From positions 3,932,706 through 3,996,705 of the forward strand of contig OX453273.1 in the NCBI GenBank assembly GCA_949710005.1: a DNA stretch of 64,000 nt, read 5' to 3'. Positions 12,101 to 27,100 of this stretch are shown piece after piece. Source of the DNA: Ricordea florida (Eukaryota; Cnidaria; Anthozoa; Corallimorpharia; Ricordeidae). The position numbers were made by a program, and so were the translations under genes. Each line of letters starts with the position of its first letter. Position 1 is the stretch's first letter. Below the pieces are notes generated by a model. That model ran no database searches, was not told the origin of the DNA, and saw only the letters and a program-made list of their open reading frames with translations.

Positions 12101-15100
12101 CACCAGGCTTATAGTTGAGGCCACCTCGTACGTTACAATATGATTAAATAGATATTGCTTCAGCGTGCGGCTTTGCCAGTTCAGAAAATTATTTTACTAA
12201 AAACTCTAGCAGTTTTTTCTTAAAATTGGGAAAACTTGTGCTCTTGCTATAATTATACAAAACTTGGTACATGTGTTTTTCAATGGCAGGTTCATGATTA
12301 TTATAAACAAGCTTTGCAGTTTCTTGATTCTCAAGGAGCACCGTACATGGGATCAAGAAAAGCTAAGGTATTGTTTAAGTTTATTAGATGGCTACAATAG
12401 TATGCATGCTCTGATTGGTGGCTGAGCAGGCAAGGTTTTCTTGTAATGACCAGGCATTATGAAATTTTTTTTTAATATAGACAAAAGTTGTCTCATTTTC
12501 AAAGAAACTGTTTCTTCTGTCACTTCTGGTTTCGATTGCATGGTCAGGTGTGTTTCGGTTCAGCAAACATGATCTTGAATGACCTCTTGTGCATGCAAGC
12601 GGATATTGAAAAACCTTTCCAGTATTTTTTCCAGTGCTAAAATGCTCATATAGTAAGTAACATATGAACCTTGTCTGTTTGGTCATTACAAGGAAATCTC
12701 AGACCTTGCTATCGTTTGGTCAATACATCAACATTTCCCTCAGTCCAACATTTCCCTGTAATGACCTCACTCTCAGTTAATAAGTAGTATATATCAGTGT
12801 CATGTCCTTTTATTTAGATAATTGCTCAGGTTTCGGTAAGAATGCTCAAGTTTAAAAATAGGCTTCATTTTTTGTTGTTCAGCTGCCACTAGCCCTCTTG
12901 TCTGTACAACACTTGCATGAGTTATGATAATTTATGTTCAAGTATCACAGATGTAAATATTAATTACCTCTTACTAACCAAGTTTGAGGTCTGCAAAAGT
13001 ACTATTGTATTAAAATAAGGAACCCCAAGTTTATGCAGTTACGCATTGGATGTTTGATGTTTAGTTGCAGTGACTTTTTAAATACATGTAACTTACAGAT
13101 TAATTGCAGCAAACCAAGACCATATTTTTCCTAGCTTACTGTTTTATGTTAAGGGGTCCTTCAGATAGTAGAAAGTACATATTAAAGAGTTATGCTTGAG
13201 GTATTTATTTATCAAGACATGCACCATGATTGTTTCAACCAGATATGGATAAAAAGTATGAAGATTAAGTGTTGCCATTATCTCTGTGTTGCATATGTAA
13301 GTACATTTCTTTTTAAATGGGCAATTCTAGAAAATACTCACACCCAGCCTTGGACCCCTTACCAGTCCACCCTTGTGTGACTTTTCTGGAAATCCCAGAT
13401 CTTAAACTTCCCATACATCCAGAATTCCAGTCAATTGTATGTACTCCTCTGTGCTGTCTGAGTTCCTGTTCAAAGAACTCTTCTTGCCTCTGGAATCCAA
13501 TAAAGGCATCCATGCTATAGGTACAGATATTTTCTGGAATCGCCTGGAATGAGTTCTCATAATAATTGTAACAAAGCTAGCGTGATATACTATTGAGGAT
13601 ATTCAGACATGCATGCTACTGGTAATCAAGGAGATGATAATTGATTATATTTGTGCAACTATTCACTTGTAGTCAGTACATCATCATTAATTTTCTTTAT
13701 AATATAGCTACATTCTTACACACGCTCTGATTGGTCAAAAACCCATGTATTATCAGAGTATAAAACATAGATAAAGCGTGTTTTATTGTTTTTTTTTTTT
13801 TTCGACAATTCTGTAAGAGATGGTGAAAAACATTCTTTTTTGAAGAAATTCACTGTGAAGCAGCAGAAAGTTTTGAAGCTGAAAATAATAAAACAAATAA
13901 AGAAGAAGCGAAAATAGTCGAGAAGTTGGTATTAAATGGCGTCAGTTTGTTGATCTGTGTGCTTTGTTGTTTCTACTCGCGGCATGTAAAATCTATATCA
14001 TAAAGCGAAAAAAGAAGCCTTAGCCATGTATTACACTGTGATAAAACACGACGGACATTTGAGAACACGAGTGAAATGTAGAAAACACTCGCCTGTGGCT
14101 CATGTTTTCTACATTTCCCTTGTGTTCTCAAATGTCTGTCGTGTTTTATCACAGTGTAATACACGGCTTAGGCTTCTTTACTTGTTAAATACAGTTTCTA
14201 TATACCTTCAATCAGAAGGTATGTAGGTGTTTAGGGTACTGTAAGTGTTAGTGATGAATACACTCCATGGTGTCTAACATGAGGGTTAAAAAATGAATGC
14301 ATCTATTGTAGTTGGGCTCATTTTAAACTACTTTTGAAAGGAAATGGGAATAAGTGAATGTATATTAAATTTTATGTTTTAAATTACTCATAACTGATAC
14401 TTGTTTTTATTTCTTGTAGATATACATGTCAAATAATGCAGATGAAAATCAAAAATTTGGAGAAAAGGTAAATTTCTTGAACTGTAGCAGAGCAATAAGA
14501 TGATGTTTGGTAAATGGAACTTTTTCAGAAAGTGAAGCAATGTTTTTGCAGGCCATTTCTTTGTTACGGACGTTACATTCAGACAACACTTTTCATAATT
14601 AAATTCTTTCCATTTTATATGTCATGGGAGTTAAAGCTAAATCTTTTGTTTTAAGTGAGAGGGCAGTGAAAAGATAAACCAGTAATTATATCACAGAGAA
14701 CCAAGGCCCTCAGACTGAATCTATATTTCTTGGCAAAAGTGGTGTTACGGACGTTGCAGTAAAATACCCTGGTTATACAAATTTGCACTTTGAGCAAAAA
14801 TTCCTGTGAGTTTAGCAAGCTAGTGGGTATTTGAAGTTACTAAGCTTTGAACACAAGACCTAAAGTTAATAATCCAAGTAAAACTTTCTTGAAATATTTT
14901 GTAGTTTTTTTTGTGAAATACTTTATGCCCTGTTACGGACGTTACATTTTTTTGTTACGGACGTTACCTTCTGAAAGTTACAGATGTTACATAATAAATC
15001 TTACACAGATAAAGCAATTCTTTTGTGAAACTGAGTGTAAAGATCATTCTTAGGTCTATATTTAAAGATGCAGTACTTGCAAGAATAGATTTATGTAATC

Positions 15101-18100
15101 AAGGCCCTTGACAATTGTTGATTCCTTGTCTGCCAGCTCTAGCTGCATGTTTACCATGTTTTGCTGCAGCTAGCCCTGTACATATTACACTTTTATGCTT
15201 TACATAAACGTAAATGCTGCTTTTCTGTAAGATTTCTCAAATATCATTGAAGAATGGAGAATAATAAGAGATTGGGGCTACTGTGCCATGCAATTAGAGT
15301 AGTCAGAGTAGTTTTGTGTTTTTTATGCGGGGCCTGTACGTTTGAGTGGCTGTGGTCCATTCTCTGTCAGTAATCTTGAGGAGGTCACAAGGCTGTTTGC
15401 CTATATCAAGAAGTGCCGTGGAGGTGCATCTTGAACTGTAAGAATGTTAGATTGCTTTTGTGTCAAACAGAGCACTTTGATCCAAGACTGGAGATTTATA
15501 AGACTTCAAGGTCTATTATAAGGTGATTTAGCTTTAATATTTAGAAAAAAAACAGGGTAATTTAATACATGTATTTAAACAGTGTACTCTTGAAAAAATG
15601 TAGTTACTGGATATCCATAGAGTTTGTATTTTGGCTTCCTTAAAGCTCAATAAAACATTTATTTGGAGTAGTTATTCTCTTTTCTGTATTCACAGCAAAT
15701 CCAGTGTAACATCCGTAACGCTATTTATGTAACGTCCGTAACACTTTTTCTGTTACATAATGATCACATATGCCAAATCTCTTGCCATATTTTCATCAAC
15801 CCTGACATTTCCAAAGAGGATCTTAGAGATCAAGGAAAAATCCCTTCTCACTAGATTGCAAAGTAAACAAAACTATGTTTTTCACTATGTGGCTAGGTAA
15901 CGTCCGTAACAAAATAAAAGAGATGTAAATGTATACTTAAACCTCAAAACTCTTACTGGAAGCTGCTTATTCTAAAAATACTTCATATAACTTAACAAAA
16001 TTCCCATGCATTGCATTTTTGTTGTCTCTATTCAATTTTATTGTAGGGTCACAAGTTGGTGTACTTGTGGTGTCAATCTCAGCTTGGAACAACCAATGAA
16101 CATTTTGACCCAAGGGTCCCCCCCCTAAGTAAAAATCCAAACTCATTTTATAATTTTTTGGAAATTCAATCACCATTGGTATGATTAAACATATTTGTTT
16201 TCTAATTAAGCTAATTTTTGAAAAACACATATTTTCACTTCTCATGTGAATTGCTCAACAGTGGTTTCTGTACTAGGTTTTGGTGGAAGAGTTCAATGCA
16301 GTTCAACACAGATTCTGTATTGTGAGCTTTTTTTCACATTAACTACGTGATTCATTTTCCTTTGCACAGCATTGTGCAAAAGTAATGCAAACAAAATTAA
16401 ACAAATTTCACTCTCTGTTTTAACAAAATTTTGTCTAAACCAAGGATTTTATGAGGTTAGTCAATGTAATTCTATGCTTAGGAGTGATGTGTGATAAGTT
16501 CTGGGCCGCTTTTTGTAGGTTGCATATCTGAAGGCGGCATCCCAGAAGTTAACAGAGGCACAAAAGTTGGCCAAAGTAAGAGTTATGTAGTGTTCTGTTA
16601 ACTCATAACTTAAATTTAAGTTATTGTGATTCAAACTAGACTGCAATTCCAAGTAAACTGAATCAAATAAGCTTGCAGACTATCAGTAACCTGTGATGTA
16701 TTCTCATGATTTGTAACTAGACTGGTGTTTCAAAAATTAAAATGGGTTTATTTTCCTTTCACCTGTCCTGCTTTGTGTCTCAGTTGCCCTTTGCTCGGAC
16801 TTAAGCACTGGAACTTTGTTCTCATCAAATATTCCAACTTTTGGGATAAAAGTAATACATATTTGATGATAAAGCCAATGGATGTATTTTCTTTTTGTTC
16901 AATAAAGGGTCAACATGAAAGGACTCTTGATTTGTTACAGTTTGTTGGAGATGTAGTAAGCAATAAGTAAGTCATTTATAATTATATAATTATAATAGTA
17001 TAATATATACTATCAAAATTATAATTTATGATGAAGGATAAGACATTGAATTCTAGGATCTGGGTTAATTGTAATTTTCATTCAGTGGTGACTGCTCCAT
17101 GTCAGTAATTGAAGGGGTGCCTAGAATAAAGCCCCAAGTGACCACTGATCAACTCATCAATTCTCCTTCAAATTTACCCTGTATTTGCTTGGAAACTGAA
17201 AAGACAATTTGATACAGTCTGGGTCAAGAGTCACTGAGGGTTTTACTCCACACACCATTTCAACTGAAACGCATGATGTAAAATTATGTGAAGTGCTTTG
17301 TCCCAAATTTCTGATTTCCACATTCTTGTATGGGCTTGTTTTCATGTGATACTAAATGCCCTTAAGTTTACTTTATTTTGTTTTGTAATATTTTGCCTCT
17401 TTTTGAGAAATTTTGCATGCAGAAATCACAGTTAGCCTTCAAACGGTTCCTTTTGTCCAGAGTAGAAAATAAAGAAACCCTGAAATACCTTTGCTTTGCA
17501 AAGTTAATAGAGCAAGATGTGCAAAATCAATATTAATATTGATCACTTTAAAGACAAGGCTGATCATAAGAACATAGCAAGTTATACCTGAACTCATAGA
17601 ACGAACTTGTAAGCACAATAATGTTCTTGCAATGGTGCAAGAATAAGGCATAATATTTACTGAAGGGAGGCAAATGTAACAGAAAAGAGAAGTTCTGAGT
17701 ATTTTTAAAATGTGATTCTGGGTTACAGTTTAAGACATTGCATGGTCAAAAATTACAAGACTTCCTTTTTTAAATTAATTGGCAAGATAAAGAGTGCTAA
17801 GCACAATACTTATAATCTTCCAGGTAATTTTGGGATTGAAACACTGATTTCTTTTTGGAATAACCTCTTGTTTGTCATATTTACTTATTTGTTTTTTGAC
17901 TGATATATTTGAGTATTTTCATGTTCTAGGTTGCAAGGAGCTGTCAAAGACAATGATTTTATTTATCATGAAGTTGTCCCTGAGCTTGATGCCCTTCCAG
18001 AGATCAAAGGTACTGACTGCATCACAAACATCCCACCAAGAATCACTAGTTAGATTGTGGAGAGAAATGTGAAGTTAGAAAGTGTAGTACCAGAATGTGG

Positions 18101-21100
18101 GAGTGCTGTGGCTCATTAAAGTTCTGTTCAAAAATCATGACAATTAATAATCCCAGCAGGGAGACACAATGTAGAAGAGAGCAGCAGTGCTGATACCATA
18201 CCCAACCAGAGATTTGCTTAAGTATCACAGCAAGAGATGGGAATATTGGAGGCTCAGAGATGTCTGATTTTAAAGAGCTATGTTTCATTTACAGATATAA
18301 TACATGTAGTTAGGGGTTGAAAAACACCAGCCAAATCTTTTTTTTTTTTCTGTCATTTGTTTAGCTGCTTCTCTGGTGAAGCCAATTCCATTTCAGCCGT
18401 GTGATCCGACTGTTTCAGGACCTGACATATTTCAGAGACTTATTCCAATGGAAGCTCATACAGATGCTTCCCTTTACAGGTTGGTCTGCAGCAAATCTTG
18501 TTACAGTGGTGTAGCCGGTATTATTCAAAGGTGGGGGGGGGGGGGGTCACCCTGTGTCACACCCATGTTACTTACCGGATTGTCATTTAGACATCTATGC
18601 TGTTTTGAGGTAAAAGTGGCATTTTTGAATGAACATGCAGTGAGCAAAAGTCATATTTCCAACTCTTGTCTCTCTTTTTTGATCTATGACGAAATGCTGT
18701 AGTTCCTTTATTACCTGAATGCCTCACAAGCTCTTACCAAAGCCAAATTCACATCATGTATTTTAAGACTGGTTGCAGTGTTTTGAACTTGTCTTTTTGC
18801 AGTGAAGAGAAGGCTAACTTGTTGAGAAGATTTGTCGGTTCCATTGAACAGAAAAATCAACATCTGAGGTATTTCATTTTACCACTAGTTGTGTTGTATT
18901 TATTTATTAATTAATGGCCATTAACTGAAACAAATTTGACTGTATGGTTGTTGCCAATGATGGGGTTTGCAACAAAAAATTTTTAATACCTTCACCCTGA
19001 GAGTGATTAACTTGTACTTTCTCCTTACAATATTACTGTACTGTCAATGAGAATTGAGACAATAATTGGTACGAAAGTACATCTGTACTATGTTATGTTA
19101 TGTTTTGATAGTTTTTGCGCACATATGTTCTTGCTGCATTACATTTATATCATATGTTATGTTGTATTTTTGTGGTGTTGTCTTGTCTTATGTTGTGTTA
19201 TTGTGTTCTGTTCTGTTGTGTTCTATTATTACATATGTTCTGTTATTTTTATTATCAATATCCTTTCTGTCCACAGTAAAGCCCTTGCTGATTTACATAT
19301 AGATGACCTTTTGGAGCCTGAAGAATATGACAACCTTCCAGGTGAGAATGATACATTTTACTCTCGTACATCTGGACATGTTCATGGGTGAAATTCTTTT
19401 AAAAGATTCTGGAGATGGAAATTATGAAATAAAACAGGTCTGTACATTGTTTCAAAACAGGTGCCCCTATAGAAGCCATTTGCCATGAGCTTACTATCTT
19501 ATTGTCAATTATTTTGGGGGGACATTTTTTGTGATTTTCAACTTTAAAGTCTGGTGAAAAAAGTTGTTGTGAAAACAAGCCATGTGCAAATACAAAACCT
19601 TGCGATATGGTTCTTTTTGAAAGTCAATTTTAACAAGGACCCATTTGAAGGAATCGACAATGTCCTTCAGCTTTAAGCTCAAGTTAACAGTGCCATGTAC
19701 AGGCCTTCTGACAGGGTGCGCGGGTGCGGGACCGCACAATTCGATTGAAGCCGCACAATCCCGCACAATTTCTGAAAATCCGCGAAATCCCGCACAATAT
19801 GGAAAGATATAGTTAAAAATCTAATTAAATCAGTATTCCCATCGATTGCCAAGGTTTAAAGAAACTTTTTAGGCTATTTACCTAGCAAAACAATCGAGAA
19901 ATCCGCCGCTTTCCGCGATTGAACAGCTCGAGCAGATATAAAAACAACAAGGCGGCTCTTCATAGCTCCGTGCCAGCCTGGGCACTAGTCTCAGTCTAAT
20001 CTAATCTAAGCAATTTCAAGCGTGAAGAATTTTAAACCTTCACGAGATAATATTCGCTCTACATATCGAAGAAAGTACAAAAATGTCGGGATTTTTCATA
20101 AAGTAACTTGTTCCGGTCGAAAACATTTTATTTCGAAGCGGAATTACGCCCAGGAATTACGGTTTTGAATAAACTTAATCGATTGTGTCACACAACATGA
20201 TTTTGTTGATACAAACTTTGGCCAAAGTTGTAGCAAAATAGAAATTTGGTTTATGTTTAATTGCCACACTAAGAGGGGAGTTGTTGCACTTTCCATTTAT
20301 CCAGAAATTCCTCCATGTCGTTTTTTTTTGGGCCCGGTGATCGAATATTTTTTTGTTTACACAATTGCGCGATCCCGCACAATCACCGTTTTTTACCGCA
20401 CAATTTGCCTCCCAAAACCCGCACAATTTTCTTTTTTTTCCCGCACCCTGTCAGAAGGCCTGCATGTATGTAGATGTTGTACTCCTGTATAGCTCTACGT
20501 TGTTGCAAAGGAGCATGTCAAAATGTTGACAGTTTTTTTCTTATTATATCGTTTTTTTTTCCAGTGCAATGAAAACTATTATTATGGAAACTTAAAATCA
20601 GATGTGCAAATTTTTAGACTAACTGTTTGTTAATGAAGATCAGTATTTTGACAATTTGGCAAAATTGAGTTCGCTTATTATGTATTTTATGGACTGCAAA
20701 ATTAACGTCCCTCAAAATATGCGTAAACATTCCGTTTTCACGAAATTATGTTGCCCTGAAAATAAGTAAAAATAAGGTACTACCTACCTTTGTCTTTTAA
20801 TTACCATTATTATCAAGATACGCGGCCAAATTGAAAACCGCCCTCTTGAAAACACGCGCTTTGCGGGCCGCAAATGACTCCTAGCGGGCCGTTAATGCAT
20901 TAACGGCCCGCTTAACTTTCCATACCATAGTTTCATGCTACATCTCTGTTAAACATTTTTTTCTTATTAAATGAATTTGTATGATTTGGCCTTGTGTATT
21001 GATAATAATGATAATCACATGACTTTTGTCGGTCATATAGTTTACTTGTGTCCCTCGTAGCATCATTTGCGCCCTTGCGCTTCGCGCTCGGGCGCAAATG

Positions 21101-24100
21101 ATGCTACTCGGGCCACAAAATAAACTATATGCCCTCCAAAAGTCATGTGATTGTCCTATTAGTAAGCCAAACCTGTCTGGAATAAAGCCTTGCAAGCCTG
21201 AACTGCAGCTAATGGCTGCCTATGATACCTTGGACAGGCAGCTACACCTGTAATTCAGCTTCAAAGAACTCTGTGCTATGTTTTCGTCCATACAGTGACT
21301 GTGTATTAATGAAGACTGGATAAATATTTTCTTTTCTATTCCTTATTTCTCTGCAGCTGAAGTTAAGAAAACCAGTGATGCCATGAAGAGAGAAGAAAAT
21401 GCGTTGAAAGAAGCTGAGAACAACATAGAAGGTACTCTGTCATTCAGCACTCAAAATGTCACGATTTACATGTACTGTTCACTCTGTAATTAGAACCAGA
21501 TGGATATATGCTGTTACTTGGGCTTCCTACGTAGTAAATCTGGAATCTTCTCTGTGAAACTTGTCCCTCTGCATTATTTCCCTGTAGACCTTTGACTTAC
21601 TTAATGCTCGGCAGTTTGACCTTGAAATTACGGTAATTTGTAACTGAACACAAGAAACAAAGCACAAATTTCAAAATGGGCATTCCCTCTTTGGAAATTC
21701 AAGTAACACATTGCATAACAATGGGAGCTCTCAGTACAGAGCAAGCAGTTATTTATCCTTACCGATCCTTTATTTTTTTTACAAAGTGGACCCCTTTTAC
21801 TTTGCCACTTCTGACTGTGTATGTGTGCACTCGGGTTTAATAGACAAGCAGGAGTGCTTTATCATGTATAAAACACGAGGTATAGCTGAGTGTTTTATTC
21901 ATGATAAAGCATGAAATGCAAGTTTATTGAATGGCTTCCAAAACGTTTTATGTAGACCTGTTCACTATTACCCTAAACTTTGGGTTTTGATGTATTTTGA
22001 CCAAGAAAATTGAACGCAAATGTTAGCCGTGTCTATATCACAAAGCCACTCATTAAACATTAATTTCCTTTGTATTTTCTATATGAATTATTAATGCCTT
22101 TTTTTAATAATGTTTGTGACCCTTGTTAAATTAAGCAGCCGCAGTCATAAGTGGCCATCTTTCATTTTTCAGCAAAATAAAGAAAGATGTACTATGAATT
22201 TTTTGCTAGCAATAGCTTTCTACAGCAATAACTGACTCGTGAGGTCTATATACTCTCATTTTGGACAATTCACCTGTCTGTATTCTCTACTTGATCCAGC
22301 ATTATATTGTTTTAGCCCTTTAAGCCCCGAGGGGTCTCCCTGTGATGAGTAAAATCGTCTGGCATTAGCCAGAGTAAAATCTATGAAGATACTATCGGGG
22401 CTTAAAGGGTTAAACAAAGGAATATTATTAAAATACCATGAAGCTAATTAACATCCTTGTAATGCAGAACTCAACAAGGTTGGCACTAAAGTAGAGGGGC
22501 TGTTAAAGTCTCTCAGTGAAATGCTCCAAGAAGATAAACAGAAAGAAAAAGAGCTAGAGGTGGGCATTTTACAAACCTTCTATTTACCCGTAACAATTGT
22601 ATTATACCATGAGTTTAAGTTTTCTGTCACTCCCAAGATCTGAGTACAATTCTCTTAAGCGACTGCGATACATTTGGTTTTGAAGTTACTTTGCAGAATT
22701 TGGTGTCAGATCAATTCGTGATGTCTGAGTTGATCATTTCTATGATTCTCATTAACAGTTAGCTTCACCTTGGAATGTTCTTGTATGGAGAAGTTCCATG
22801 CTGATCACTGCTGGGAGTGAAGGGATTAAGTAACTCATAGAAAACAAGGATGAGTGTTCCAGTAGAAGCCATCTAGCACACAACTTTCAATTTTACCCAA
22901 ATTTACCCTATTTGACATTTAAAGTGTATTGTTTTGTTCCAAACATAAGCTTTTTGCTACTCACTATCTATCACAGAAAAGACAGTGAGTACATTGGCCA
23001 TTCAGATTCCATGATTTGAGATAGAATTTGAGTTGATATTTACTGATGTTGATTGGAGTGTCTTTAAGTTTTTGTTGTTTAATTTTGGCACTTTGGCTGT
23101 CATGTTGCAAGCCATGGCACCAAGTGAACCATTTTGGTGCAGGGATTTATCTGAAATGCGCTGTAGTTTGGTGCATGTAAATTTTTAACAGTATGTTAAT
23201 ATGAATATTTTTCAGGAGCAAATTGGACCAATGACTCCTCCACCAGAAAGGAAAAATTTTGAAAAAGACTTTGAGCAGTGTCAAGAATCCCACAAGAAAG
23301 CTGTAAGTGGAAATATTGTAAACTAGACATATAGCTATATGCACCCAGGGCATCCAGCGTGCCAGGGCAAGTTTGATTTGAAATCATAAGTATGATTTCA
23401 GACCAAAATTGCATGACACGAAGTTCAATTACCACTTTAAATTATCACATCCAGTTTTGAAATCATACAATTTAATAGTCCTAATACAGGATTTTTGTTA
23501 GTCAAGTGCCAATATTTTATTTGAAATTTGATTGGCTCATTGACTGAAAAAAAGATGCGATTTAGATTGTAAGATAGTGCGACTCTTGAATAAATCACAC
23601 TGCTATGGGCCAATCAAATTGCAGGGATCACCTGTGATTTCAAAATGGATGTAGTAAAACACTGTTATCATTTTGTTACATGTATTGTATTTGAAGTCAA
23701 GTAAATTCCAGTGTGAGTAAGACTTTGTTAAATACACTGTAGCTCCTTAGAATCTAATCTACCATCAAAGTAACTCATGGATTGAGGATCTGGATGGTTT
23801 AGTGTAGTTTTTTGTTATCTGAAATATTCTCCATTGGTTCAGCAAAATCATGAATTCTGAAATGTGATGTTTTGCTACTGTTTGTCTTACTTATTTGGTT
23901 GTTTCATGGTTTAAGTATAAGTAGCTTAAATTGTCAGAAAAGAACACAATAAAGCAAGGGTAACGCAGGCTGTTACAGTAGGTTTCATGCATGCGCTTTA
24001 GAGCCTCAACAGTGATTTGTGACTGAACGTGGAAAGCAAAGTCCAATTTATAGCCCAGACCTCATGTGGAGTGCCGGGGTAATTATTGTACATGTAGCAG

Positions 24101-27100
24101 TGACTGAACTCTTGGTACTCTTGACTTTTGTGCATGCATGTGGGGTGTGTTTATAGTGATACTTAATATCCTTTATAGATCCTTTATAGATATACTTAAC
24201 AAAATTAAAGTTTGCCAAGGAATCCCAGTATTACTCTGGTATAAGTATTTCTTGAAGCACCAATTTTACCTTAGGTCAAGACACTTTGTCCATCCAGCAT
24301 CTATAACAAGCTGCAGTGTGGACATGCAAAAATTGGAAAATAATGTTATCTTTTCAAATGGTCTTTTTTTCCATGTTTCAGTGATGACCTTGATAGTGAT
24401 GTAAATGATAGTAAAATCAAAATTAAAAATCCTGAAATTTAAGATTTGGAAATACAGACTTCACTTTAAAGCAAAAAAAGAAAAGTGAATGGTAAAATTT
24501 GAGACTCGCCGTGATGCAGAGACCCTTGTTTAAAAATCTCACACCAAGACTAAACAATTTTCGAAAATCCGAGCCCAAGACACTGTGCTGAAAAAAATCG
24601 AACCAGAGACTGAATAATCGAACAGATAATCCAAGACTTTGAGGCCTTGGGGAAAATATCCGAGACTTCAAGACTGTGACAAGTAAAATCATCTGGTGTT
24701 AGCCAGAGTAAAATCTATAAAGTCACTCTTAGGGCTTAAAGGGTTAAATGAGACTTTGAGACTCTTCGTAAATGCCGCCGAGATTTTGAGATCTGATTAA
24801 AATTTTGCGAGACCCAAGATTTTGGAGGTACTATTCGCTAACCCTTAAAGAGGCTTTCTCCTTATAATACCTTCAGCTTACATTTAATTTAGTGATGTTT
24901 CATGTGATGATTTTTTGTTGAGACAGATGGCACAAGTATTTATAATCTTTGATGAATTTGCTTCAATCTAGTCCGAGACAAATAATGAACTCATGAAGGT
25001 GTTCAAGGAGCACAAACATAACTTGGATCTGTTAGCGGGGCCGTGTGAGGGTTTGTTGGCTGCCCTGCCATCACTCAACATTATTGACAGTAAGCAAACT
25101 ACCTAATGGTTATCCTCTTTATTTATTTATTCATTTATTTATTCCCTCATATATTCTCTCATTTATTTATGGCATTATTTATTTTTACTGAAACATCTGG
25201 TTTAGCTTAGAGTAGACCTTGTCTAAAATGTTATTTTAAAACCACATTTTTACAGTTAGCAGAAGTGTTATTCTCTTTTTGTATTCCCACTTTCTTGTAT
25301 AAATTTGTCTTTTACCCTTTTTAATACAGTAGTTCTTAATTCTTATAATACCGGAAATAAATATTTATGAAGGTAAACGTGATTCAAACCACCAGCTGCA
25401 ATGTTTTACTACAATTAATTATCTATCTAAACAGAAACCTGGTTTTTTGAGGTGTTAGGAGAAAAACCCAAAAGCAATGTATATTTCCACATTATTAAAG
25501 ATTATTATAGACATACCGGTACATAGTTTCTCTGGAACTGTCGCAAAGCCCTAACTGAAAAGTATTGGTCAAGGGTTTTTTTTTGTTGTATTGTTCCTGA
25601 AGTTGCTGTTTGGTGTTGTTGGTTTTTTTTGTCAAGTTAATGAACCAGACTGAAAGGCTATATGTAGTTCAATGATATGAGTGTTTCTTATTATTTCTCC
25701 ATTCCCATCATTTACATACTACAATATTAATTAATTTCTCTGATCGGGTTTCAGCTCCTATTGATGATGGAGCTGTACAGCGATTAAGAGACTTGATTGT
25801 AAGTATGGTTTGTATACTATTATCTCTTTAGTATTTTCAGCCATCTTCAAACCTCGCCATCATCCTCGAACTTGGTTATCTCAAACTCCCTGCCTTCTAT
25901 CTCAACCTCAAACTCCTTTTCCTTGGATTGTTGTTTTTCAGTTATTTGACATTGGTTGTCTCAAACCACCGCTATCTCAAACTATATTTTGCTTCCCTTG
26001 AGAGTGCGAGATATCAAGGTTTGACTATATACTCAACCTTCTTATCTTTGAGTTGCCATGATTAAAATCATCTCATCATGTTGCAGTCTAAAGTGAACCT
26101 AATGAAATCTCAAAGGAAACAGCTGGAAGCAGATTTTCGCAAACAAGTAAGAACCAGTATTCGAGCTAACCTCCTTGTCTCCTGACTAAACCATTATTGT
26201 CACAGTAAGAATTTGGTAATTGAGTTTTCAGCCAGTACTAACATTTAAAGGTTCTTTGAACTGTGGCACGTAAGTTAGTGAAGTACAGTAAATTAAGTTT
26301 TTTTTTTTGTCTGTTGTGTCAGTTGGCAGATGATGATATCACACAGCAGCTCGTGACAAGGGAAGATGGGAACAAGGCGGTAATATTTGCCTCTTCAATT
26401 CGAATTTGTTGTATTATGCAAGTCATGTCTCTAGAATTCTGGATAGACAATTGCTCAACTGCCTTACTTTGCTTGCAAATTGGCATAAACCAATACGCTG
26501 TTGTCTCTCTTTTTATCACCTACTTTTACAAGTTCCTACCGTCTCAGCAGTCGGCTATGGTCTTTCTGTGCTCAATTAAACAAACTACAACTGTAGCTAT
26601 TTTAAGAACTGCACTTGAAACATCGGTAGTATTAGTATGTCAATAAACTGTTTCAGCGTGACTTTATCTCATCGGTTGTGCGTGTATGACACGCCCTTAA
26701 ATTCCTTGGCTTGCAGGCTTTTTTTGAGGAACAGTTGAAGAAGCATGATAAGATATGTGCTCTGATTCAAGCAAATTTGGATGCTCAGGAGAAAATATTG
26801 AGGTGACACAAACTTTTATGTACGGCAATATATCAAACACAAGATATAGTGTTTCATCACATATAAAACACTGAAGACAGTTGTAAAGATGACACGCTGG
26901 TGGAGCATTGCACCGGTATTAGCGAAGTCGCGCGTTTGAATACCGTTCCAGCCATTTGTTTTGTTTTGTTTTTTTCAGGTTGAATCGTCGTTGCTGAGAA
27001 TTGTGTAAATACAGCAAGGGTCAAATTTCCAATTACATCTTGCATTGTTGCCTGCATTCTTAGAGAGAATGTAAAGTTTTCATTTTTCATGTTCATCCTG

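Larger units (their letters stand above)
4499..18479 (+). other. PTPN23: PTPN23 exons 1-15: BRO1 domain
   Basis: Exons: 4499-4582, 4663-4737, 5638-5765, 7260-7336, 7611-7660, 8115-8174, 9989-10060, 10786-10866, 12290-12367, 13243-13296, 14420-14467, 16519-16575, 16908-16966, 17930-18009, 18365-18479. They encode residues 1 to about 372. Recognisable family stretches are [66 protein letters not shown] and [14 protein letters not shown]. In the family, BRO1 is a boomerang-shaped tetratricopeptide-like domain that binds the C-terminal helix of CHMP4. Exon 10 (18 codons, [10 protein letters not shown]...) is the weakest match but fills exactly the gap between exons 9 and 11 and has good splice sites. 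Confidence 0.9.

Noticed and set aside
14847-15053. 68-codon frame in the TTACGG-flanked element as a transposase
   Set aside because: Too short, AT-driven composition and no catalytic motif.
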